Shown: one piece after another, positions 1 through 4,769 of the stretch | Layout: each line of letters opens with the position of its first letter | Position numbering within the stretch: the first letter of the stretch is position 1 | Assembly: GCA_009785705.1 (NCBI GenBank) | Contig: WQVS01000085.1 | Span: forward strand, 1-5,853 | DNA from: Coriobacteriia bacterium | GTDB taxonomy: Bacteria > Actinomycetota > Coriobacteriia > WRKU01 > WQUG01 | Direction: 5' to 3' | DNA length: 5,853 nt | Notes under the pieces: generated by a model | Database searches by the model: none | Seen by the model: the letters and a program-made list of their open reading frames with translations, nothing else | What the model was told of the DNA's origin: nothing | Position numbers and translations under genes: made by a program

Positions 1-45
1 ATGATTAGTGCAGGCGACCACATCACGCAGTTTTTGGTTGATTAG
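1..45 (+). CDS. ilvB: Acetolactate synthase large subunit, C-terminal end (partial)
   Basis: The first 15 codons of the window form an open frame that ends at TAG (43-45) and reads MISAGDHITQFLVD. This resembles the usual C-terminus of the thiamine-diphosphate-dependent acetolactate synthase large subunit, where a 'M-(I/V)-x-x-G' segment is followed by a short hydrophobic tail. The call rests mainly on position: the fragment is immediately upstream of ilvN, on the same strand, with a 31-nt gap, as in the common ilvBN arrangement. The catalytic subunit condenses two pyruvates, or pyruvate with 2-oxobutanoate. No catalytic motif is visible in so short a piece, and the ATG at position 1 is taken to be an internal codon, not a start. 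Confidence 0.7.
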   Translation: MISAGDHITQFLVD

Positions 46-62
46 TCTGAGCGGAAGAGACG

Positions 63-70
63 AGAGGAAG
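63..70 (+). promoter_or_regulatory. Ribosome binding site of ilvN
   Basis: AGAGGAAG lies 6 nt before the ATG at 77. It decides the ilvN start: the reading frame stays open upstream to a GTG at 8, but that codon lies inside the ilvB tail, and the extra 23 residues do not look like IlvN. Confidence 0.7.
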
Positions 71-76
71 AACGCC

Positions 77-628
77 ATGAGCGAGAAAAAACGACATACT
101 TTAGCAGTCCTTGTAGAGAATGCGGCAGGAGTCTTATCGCAGGTTTCACGACTCTTCTCACGCAAGGGCTACAACATTGAATCCCTTGCCGTAGGACCTA
201 CCGATACGCCAACCCTTTCACGCATTACCATTGAAGTCCTTGCAGACGATAAGCATGTGACACTGCTGTGTAATCAACTGCGCAAGCTCTTGCCTGTCCA
301 CTCAGTCAAGTTGCTTGAAACAGCCAATATGCTTCGCAAGGAACTGGTGCTTATTAAGGTAAAAGCTTCCACCAGCGAAGTACGCAATGAGATAATTCAG
401 ATTACCAATGTTTTTAGAGGGTCCATCATAGATGTGTCCCCTAATACTCTTACGCTCTCACTGATTGGAGAGGAAGAAAAAACGGAAGCGGCTAGAACTC
501 TGCTTCGCGAATTCGGCATCATCGAACTAGTGCGCACAGGCATGATTGCACTAGAGCGTGGTCACTATACTATTGATGAAAGCACCAAAGAAAAAGGAGA
601 ATTTAACTATGGCAAACATGTTTTATGA
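77..628 (+). CDS. ilvN: Acetolactate synthase small (regulatory) subunit
   Basis: 183 residues. This is the regulatory subunit of acetolactate synthase; it binds the large subunit in the cytoplasm, activates it and confers feedback inhibition by valine. The N-terminal ACT domain (about 7-80) has the family hallmark from VENAAGVLS through GYNIESLAVGPTD to TLSRITIEV. G18, S21 and N33 align with E. coli IlvH G14, S17 and N29, positions where substitutions are known to relieve valine inhibition, so valine sensitivity is likely retained (inference). The C-terminal domain (about 85-162) shows REL-type LRKELVLIKV, VFRGSIIDV and a terminal GIIELVRTGMIALERG. About 20 residues follow that last motif, which is a longer tail than in E. 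coli IlvH (163 aa); it is encoded across the ilvC ribosome binding site and into ilvC. The start is set by a good Shine-Dalgarno. It could be named ilvH; the function is the same. Confidence 0.97.
   Translation: MSEKKRHTLAVLVENAAGVLSQVSRLFSRKGYNIESLAVGPTDTPTLSRITIEVLADDKHVTLLCNQLRKLLPVHSVKLLETANMLRKELVLIKVKASTSEVRNEIIQITNVFRGSIIDVSPNTLTLSLIGEEEKTEAARTLLREFGIIELVRTGMIALERGHYTIDESTKEKGEFNYGKHVL
594..600 (+). promoter_or_regulatory. Ribosome binding site of ilvC
   Basis: AAGGAGA, with 8 nt before the ATG at 609, is the strongest Shine-Dalgarno in the window. It lies inside the ilvN coding sequence. It favours the ATG at 609 over the in-frame ATGs at 558 and 576, whose added residues are basic and unlike the IlvC N-terminus. 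Confidence 0.8.
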
Positions 629-1631
629 GAAGGACTGTAACCTAGGGCTTTTAGAGGGTAAAACCGTTGCAATTATCGGTTATGGTTCTCAGGGTCATGC
701 TCACGCTTTAAATCTGCGTGATTCAGGCGTCAGTGTAGTGGTCGCAGAACGTCAGAGCGGAAGCACTGGCTGGGAAAAGGCAAAGCAAGATGGGTTCTCT
801 GTCATGACATCTGCTGAGGCGACTAAGGCTGGCGACATCATCATGATGCTGGTAAGTGATGAACTTCAGCCCATAGTGTATGAAAATGAGATTGCTCCAA
901 ACTTGGTTGCCGGCAAGGCACTGGCATTTGCACATGGATTTAACGTTCATTATGGCGAGATTGAGCCCCCTGCTGACATAGATGTATTTCTTGCAGCACC
1001 AAAAGGGCCGGGTCATACTGTGCGCGGTCAGTTTGTAGCAGGAAAAGGTGTACCTAGCTTGGTTGCCGTTCACCAAGACGCTACAGGCAATGCCAAAGAG
1101 ATTGCCCTTGCTTATATCGCAGGCATCGGAGGAGCCAGAGCTGGTGTTCTCGAAACTAACTTTAAGGAAGAAACAGAAACTGACCTCTTTGGTGAGCAGG
1201 CTGTTCTTTGCGGTGGCGTTGTAGATTTGATGCGCTGCGGCTTTGAAGTTCTGGTTGAGGCTGGCTATTCTCCAGAGAGTGCTTATCTGGAAGTAATCCA
1301 TGAACTAAAGTTGATTATTGACCTAGTAAACAAGGCGGGTATTTCTGGCATGAACTACTCGATTTCTAATACTGCTGAATATGGTGAATACGTTTCTGGT
1401 CCGCGTGTACTGCCTGCGGATGAGACGAAGGCTCGCATGCGTGAAGTTCTGGCTGATGTTCAGGATGGCACCTTTGCAAAGAACTGGCTTCAGGAGAACA
1501 AGGACGGGCTCCCCTTCTTTACTGCCCAACGTGAGGCCTTGGACAATCACCCGATGGAAGTTGTGGGCAAGAAGCTGCGTGAAAAGATGCTCTGGCAAGG
1601 CGACACCGACCTGGACACTGCATCTAGCTAA
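609..1631 (+). CDS. ilvC: Ketol-acid reductoisomerase (class I, short form)
   Basis: 340 residues, the usual length for class I KARI. It converts 2-acetolactate or 2-aceto-2-hydroxybutyrate to the 2,3-dihydroxy acid by an Mg-dependent alkyl shift followed by NAD(P)H reduction. The N-terminal Rossmann domain has GYGSQGHAHA (24-33) and a cofactor-specificity loop around R48-T53 with Arg and Ser residues, consistent with NADPH. H109 lies in AFAHGFNVHYG and K132 in PKGPGH. The C-terminal knotted domain supplies the expected metal and substrate residues D192 and E196 (ETDLFGEQ), E228 and E232 (LEVIHELK) and S253 (YSISNTAEYG). The start overlaps the end of ilvN by 20 nt in a different frame, which suggests coupled translation. 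The last nine residues (DTDLDTASS) are not family sequence and appear to come from a hexanucleotide repeat tract that runs through the stop codon. Confidence 0.98.
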   Translation: MANMFYEKDCNLGLLEGKTVAIIGYGSQGHAHALNLRDSGVSVVVAERQSGSTGWEKAKQDGFSVMTSAEATKAGDIIMMLVSDELQPIVYENEIAPNLVAGKALAFAHGFNVHYGEIEPPADIDVFLAAPKGPGHTVRGQFVAGKGVPSLVAVHQDATGNAKEIALAYIAGIGGARAGVLETNFKEETETDLFGEQAVLCGGVVDLMRCGFEVLVEAGYSPESAYLEVIHELKLIIDLVNKAGISGMNYSISNTAEYGEYVSGPRVLPADETKARMREVLADVQDGTFAKNWLQENKDGLPFFTAQREALDNHPMEVVGKKLREKMLWQGDTDLDTASS

Positions 1632-1667
1632 GATACAGGTATAGGTACAGGGTACAGGTACAGGTAC
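1602..1667 (+). repeat. Hexanucleotide repeat tract spanning the ilvC stop codon
   Basis: The 3' end of ilvC and the first 36 nt after it follow a 6-nt period. Before the stop the units are GACACC, GACCTG and GACACT, coding Asp-Thr, Asp-Leu and Asp-Thr; two diverged units, the second containing the TAA, follow. The period then continues without coding as GATACA, GGTATA and GGTACA. One inserted G at 1650 shifts the phase, after which GGTACA occurs twice more plus a partial unit ending at 1667. The part from 1638 is a clear short tandem repeat; the coding part is diverged and its membership is inferred from phase and similarity. Confidence 0.7.
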
Positions 1668-1693
1668 GCGCGGCGAGATAAGTTTTGCGACAT

Positions 1694-1741
1694 ATGGGGT
1701 GGGTTGGTTTTACAGCCTGCCCCATCTTGCTCTAAGGGCAG
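1694..1741 (+). promoter_or_regulatory. Possible alternative-hairpin element before ilvD
   Basis: Positions 1694-1703 (ATGGGGTGGG) can pair with 1716-1725 (CCTGCCCCAT) as a 10-bp stem with two G-U pairs and a 12-nt loop. A competing perfect 6-bp stem joins CTGCCC (1717-1722) to GGGCAG (1736-1741). The two cannot form together. No T-run follows either stem, so this is not a canonical intrinsic terminator. It may be an RNA-processing or translation-control structure in the ilvC-ilvD gap, or chance. The second stem ends about 12 nt before the ilvD Shine-Dalgarno. Confidence 0.35.
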
Positions 1742-1752
1742 AAAGTAAGTAG

Positions 1753-1759
1753 AGAGGGA
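1753..1759 (+). promoter_or_regulatory. Ribosome binding site of ilvD
   Basis: AGAGGGA lies 4 nt before the ATG at 1764, at the short end of normal spacing. No other plausible start with a Shine-Dalgarno lies nearby. Confidence 0.6.
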
Positions 1760-1763
1760 ATCC

Positions 1764-3467
1764 ATGTCTTCACATACATCTACAGGGAAACGGTCAGACC
1801 AGATAACGCAGGGTGTCGAGCGTGCGCCCCATCGCAGCCTGCTCTATGCGCTGGGACTTACGGATGAGGAGCTGTCGCGTCCGATAATCGGTATCGTGAA
1901 TTCGCATAATGAGATTGTGCCTGGTCATACTCATCTAGATAAGCTGAGTGAAGCGGTCAAGGCTGGAGTTTTGGCTGCGGGGGGTACCCCCTTGGCGTTT
2001 CCAGCGATTGCCATGTGCGATGGGATTGCGATGGGGCATGTGGGGATGCACTATTCGCTGGTTACGCGCGATTTGATTTGTGATTCAACGGAAGCTGTGG
2101 TTATGGCGCATGCCTTTGACGGGCTGGTCATGATTCCTAACTGCGATAAGAATGTGCCAGGATTGCTGATGGCAGCGGCGCGCTTGAATATCCCGACGGT
2201 GTTCTGTTCTGGTGGACCGATGCTTGCGGGCAAAGTTCAGGGAGGCAAAAACGGAGACCGTGCTGCCTTAGATGACATGTTTGAGTTTGTTGGTGCCTAT
2301 CACGGTGGCCAGATGGACGCGGAGGCTGTGCAGGATGCTGCGAAGGATGCCTGTCCTACCTGTGGTTCGTGTGCGGGGATGTATACGGCGAACTCGATGA
2401 ACTGTCTGGCGGAGGCTATTGGTATGGCTCTGCCGGGGAACGGTACGATTCCTGCAGTGTATGCGGCGCGCCTGCGCCTGGCAAAACAAGCGGGTAAGCA
2501 GGTGATGGAAATGGTTGAGCGCGATATCAAGCCGCGTGACATCATGACCCCTGCTGCCTTTGAAAATGCGATGACGGTCGATATGGCCTTGGGATGTTCG
2601 ACCAATACTTTGCTGCATCTGCCAGCAATTGCTAACGAAGCGCAAGTCCCGATGACTTTGGGGGATGCGCATGAGATAAGTGCACGGACACCTAACCTGT
2701 GCCGTCTGGCCCCTGCTGGCCCTACTTTTATCGAGGACTTGGACACGGCAGGTGGCGTATATGCTGTGATGAAAGAATTGACGAAACGCGGCTTGCTGGA
2801 TGAGTCTGTCCTAAGCGTAACGGGCAAAACTATGGGTGAGAATCTGCAGGACGTGGGAAATCTTGACCCCAGTAATCATGACGTGATTAGGCCGAGCGAG
2901 AATCCCTATTCGGAATCTGGCGGTATCGCGGTACTGCGTGGAAACTTAGCGGAAGATGGCTGTGTGGTAAAGCAGTCTGCTGTGGCCCCTGGGATGATGA
3001 AGCATGTGGGTCCTGCTCGCGTCTTTGATTCAGAAGAAGCCGTTACTGAGGCCATCTTTGCGCGAAAGATTGAGAAGGGCGACGTGGTGGTCGTGCGCTA
3101 TGAGGGACCAAAGGGTGGACCTGGCATGAAGGAAATGCTGACCCCCACTGCTGCCATTAGCGGCATGGGTCTAGGCGGCGATGTTGCACTGATTACCGAT
3201 GGTCGTTTCTCTGGTGCGACCCGTGGTGCTGCGATTGGCCATATAAGCCCCGAAGCGATGGAGGGCGGTACGATTGCACTGGTGGAAGAGGGCGACCAGA
3301 TTGCCATCGACATAGCTGCTGGCAGCATCTCGCTGGAGGTCGCTGAAGATGAGCTGGCACGACGTCGTGCGGCGTGGGTTGCTCCTGAACCAAAGATTAA
3401 ACATGGCTACCTTGCACGCTATGCGAAGTTGGTAAGCTCTGCCGATAAGGGTGCGATTTTGCCCTAA
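1764..3467 (+). CDS. ilvD: Dihydroxy-acid dehydratase
   Basis: 567 residues, a normal length. This cytoplasmic Fe-S enzyme dehydrates 2,3-dihydroxy-isovalerate and 2,3-dihydroxy-3-methylvalerate to the 2-oxo acids used by IlvE. Landmarks are MCDGIAMGHVGM (84-95), MIPNCDKNVPG (123-133) with C127 and K129, the CPTCGSC cluster (C197, C200, C203), ALGCSTNTLLHLPAIA (275-290), GPKGGPGMKEM (448-458) and LITDGRFSG (476-484), where S483 is the probable catalytic serine. At the position where the oxygen-stable [2Fe-2S] enzymes carry a first cysteine ligand (PCNxH), this protein has VPGHTH with G54, as in the E. coli-like IlvD type whose cluster is [4Fe-4S] and oxygen-sensitive. That suits an anaerobic host, but cluster type is inferred. 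It is separated from ilvC by 132 nt and from ilvE by 141 nt, so it is the most loosely joined gene of the operon. GntR-operon phosphogluconate dehydratase (Edd) is a paralogue but the context rules it out. Confidence 0.98.
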   Translation: MSSHTSTGKRSDQITQGVERAPHRSLLYALGLTDEELSRPIIGIVNSHNEIVPGHTHLDKLSEAVKAGVLAAGGTPLAFPAIAMCDGIAMGHVGMHYSLVTRDLICDSTEAVVMAHAFDGLVMIPNCDKNVPGLLMAAARLNIPTVFCSGGPMLAGKVQGGKNGDRAALDDMFEFVGAYHGGQMDAEAVQDAAKDACPTCGSCAGMYTANSMNCLAEAIGMALPGNGTIPAVYAARLRLAKQAGKQVMEMVERDIKPRDIMTPAAFENAMTVDMALGCSTNTLLHLPAIANEAQVPMTLGDAHEISARTPNLCRLAPAGPTFIEDLDTAGGVYAVMKELTKRGLLDESVLSVTGKTMGENLQDVGNLDPSNHDVIRPSENPYSESGGIAVLRGNLAEDGCVVKQSAVAPGMMKHVGPARVFDSEEAVTEAIFARKIEKGDVVVVRYEGPKGGPGMKEMLTPTAAISGMGLGGDVALITDGRFSGATRGAAIGHISPEAMEGGTIALVEEGDQIAIDIAAGSISLEVAEDELARRRAAWVAPEPKIKHGYLARYAKLVSSADKGAILP

Positions 3468-3549
3468 TGCAGACGCCGTTCAACTCACCATCAGTTGCTA
3501 GTTAATATTTGACAGCGCATGGCTGCAGACAGACGTGCACCTAAACTAG

Positions 3550-3567
3550 GAAATAGGAACAGGTATT
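3550..3567 (+). repeat. Short hexamer relic in the ilvE leader
   Basis: Units GAAATA, GGAACA and GGTATT resemble the GGTATA/GGTACA units downstream of ilvC. With only three diverged units, common origin is a weak inference; it may be chance. Confidence 0.3.
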
Positions 3568-3594
3568 TTGTGCAGTTAAACAAGGCCACCACAA

Positions 3595-3601
3595 AGGGAA
3601 G
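3595..3601 (+). promoter_or_regulatory. Ribosome binding site of ilvE
   Basis: AGGGAAG lies 7 nt before the ATG at 3609. It selects this start over the in-frame ATG at 3519, which has no purine-rich sequence in front of it and would add 30 residues unlike any BCAT N-terminus. Confidence 0.7.
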
Positions 3602-3608
3602 TGAAAAT

Positions 3609-4769
3609 ATGCTTGACATCAAGATTACTCAAACGACATCACCTAAGGAAAAGCCTAGTGGGGATTTAGGCTTTGGGCGCATTTTTACGGACCACATGTT
3701 TTTGATGGACTATACGGAGAGTTCTGATGGGGGCGGCCGCTGGCACGACGCGCGCATTGTGCCTTATGGCGACTTCGCGCTTTCTCCTGCATCTGCGGTC
3801 TTTCATTACGGCCAGACAATGTTTGAGGGCATGAAAGCCTATAAGGGTGTGGGTGTGGGTGCGAGCGCGGGCGTGGAGGCCCATGCAGATGTAGAAGCTC
3901 ATGCAGGCACGGGTGCGGACACAAGTGCAGATGAGGTCTACCTCTTCCGCCCTGAGCAAAATGCCCGCCGGACGAACATCACCAATGAAAGAATGTGTAT
4001 GCCGGCAATTCCCGAGGCGGACTATGTTCAGGCCGTGTCGAGTCTTGTGGCGATTGACCGCGACTGGATACCTGACGGCGCGGGGACTTCCCTTTACATT
4101 CGCCCCTTTATCATTGCAACTGAGCCTTTTTTGGGGGTGACTCCTTCTAAGAATTTTCTCTTTGCCATTATCATGTCGCCTAGCGGACTGTACTACAAAA
4201 ACGGTCTGGAGCCAGTGTCCATTTGGGTAGAGGACAACTATGTTCGCGCAGTTCGTGGTGGAGTTGGTTGTGCGAAGACTGGCGGGAACTACGCAGCGTC
4301 CCTGCTTGCACAAAGGGAGGCGGCGGCGGCTGGTTACGACCAAGTTCTATGGCTTGACGGCGTAGAGCATAAGTACATTGAAGAAGTGGGATCGATGAAC
4401 GTCTTCTTCAAGATTGATGGCGAGATTATCACCCCTGCCTTAAGTGGCAGCATCCTGTCTGGCATTACCCGTGACAGCGTGATTGAGCTGTGTCGCGAAT
4501 GGGGCTACTCTGTCAAGGAACGTCAATTGCCAATTGATGAACTGGTGGCGGCGCAGCGCGAAGGAAAGCTGGAAGAAGCCTTTGGCACGGGCACTGCTGC
4601 GGTGATTACTGCGATTGGAAAGCTGCACTATAAGGGTGAGGATTTCTTTGTGGGTCAGGATGAGCTGCAAGGCAAGACAGGCCCTTTAAGCAAGAAGCTC
4701 TACGATACTTTGACGGGGATTCAGTGTGGGGAGCTTGAGGACAGGCACTCATGGAGGGTGGTTGTGTAA
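3609..4769 (+). CDS. ilvE: Branched-chain amino acid aminotransferase, long form with an in-frame repeat insertion
   Basis: 386 residues; the long-form BCAT family is usually about 340-365. This fold-type IV PLP enzyme moves the amino group between glutamate and the 2-oxo acids of Ile, Val and Leu in the cytoplasm. Family landmarks in order: GFGRIFTDHMFLMDY (21-35), FHYGQTMFEGMKAY (65-78), FRPEQNARR (113-121), LYIRPFIIATEP (162-173), RGGVGCAKTGGNYAAS (216-231) with the PLP-binding K223, the EEVGSMNVFF segment (258-267) with E259 as the expected partner of the PLP ring nitrogen, SGITRDSVIEL (284-294) and FGTGTAAVI (325-333), which binds the PLP phosphate. All key residues are present, so the enzyme should be active. 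The odd feature is residues 80-107: where relatives have a tight turn between MFEGMKAY and YLFRP, this protein has 28 residues of alternating small/polar and Val/Ala/Thr from a hexanucleotide repeat. Its stop overlaps the ilvA start. Confidence 0.96.
   Translation: MLDIKITQTTSPKEKPSGDLGFGRIFTDHMFLMDYTESSDGGGRWHDARIVPYGDFALSPASAVFHYGQTMFEGMKAYKGVGVGASAGVEAHADVEAHAGTGADTSADEVYLFRPEQNARRTNITNERMCMPAIPEADYVQAVSSLVAIDRDWIPDGAGTSLYIRPFIIATEPFLGVTPSKNFLFAIIMSPSGLYYKNGLEPVSIWVEDNYVRAVRGGVGCAKTGGNYAASLLAQREAAAAGYDQVLWLDGVEHKYIEEVGSMNVFFKIDGEIITPALSGSILSGITRDSVIELCREWGYSVKERQLPIDELVAAQREGKLEEAFGTGTAAVITAIGKLHYKGEDFFVGQDELQGKTGPLSKKLYDTLTGIQCGELEDRHSWRVVV
3846..3929 (+). repeat. Diverged hexanucleotide (dipeptide) repeat inside ilvE
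   Basis: 84 nt, exactly 14 six-base units in the ilvE reading frame, encode residues 80-107. Each unit codes a small or polar residue (G, S, E, H or D) followed by V, A or T: it starts GV, GV, GA, SA, GV and ends GT, GA, DT, SA. The 5' units are nearly perfect (GGTGTG twice, then GGTGCG); later ones are diverged. An embedded longer duplication, VEAHAD (3873-3890) and VEAHAG (3891-3908), matches at 13 of 18 bases, with the differences in the first three codons all at third positions. The block can be removed in frame without touching conserved BCAT residues. Confidence 0.85.
4753..4758 (+). promoter_or_regulatory. Ribosome binding site of ilvA, inside ilvE
   Basis: GGAGGG lies 10 nt before the ATG at 4769 and within the last codons of ilvE. 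Together with the TAATG overlap it supports coupled translation of ilvE and ilvA and fixes the ilvA start. Confidence 0.65.

Larger units (their letters stand above)
3468..3608 (+). other. ilvD-ilvE intergenic region
   Basis: This 141-nt gap has no convincing terminator or promoter. A 5-bp inverted repeat, CAACT (3481-3485) with AGTTG (3493-3497), has a 7-nt loop but no T-run. A consensus-like TTGACA (3509-3514) has no -10 box at 16-18 nt. TGCAGAC occurs twice as a direct repeat (3468-3474 and 3524-3530). Three hexamers like those after ilvC occur at 3550-3567. The frame of ilvE is open back to an ATG at 3519, but that start lacks a Shine-Dalgarno and family-like residues. Confidence 0.5.

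Noticed and set aside
8..76. GTG at 8 as the ilvN start
   Set aside because: It lies within the ilvB tail and would add 23 residues unlike IlvN; the ATG at 77 has a strong Shine-Dalgarno.
723..1301. Antisense open frame opposite ilvC
   Set aside because: It mirrors the conserved IlvC coding sequence, with no recognisable motif and no independent support.
3481..3497. Inverted repeat CAACT/AGTTG after ilvD as a terminator
   Set aside because: The stem is only 5 bp, AT-rich, and not followed by a run of T.
3509..3537. TTGACA at 3509-3514 as a promoter -35 box for ilvE
   Set aside because: No TATAAT-like hexamer lies 16-18 nt downstream; the nearest AT-rich hexamer (TAAACT, 3542-3547) is 27 nt away.
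3519..3608. Upstream in-frame ATG for ilvE
   Set aside because: There is no Shine-Dalgarno before 3519, the added residues are basic and unlike BCAT, and the ATG at 3609 has a good site at proper spacing.
3666..4343. Long antisense open frame opposite ilvE
   Set aside because: It is the complement of a well-supported gene, shows no recognisable domain, and its His-Thr run is just the antisense reading of the GGTGTG repeat.
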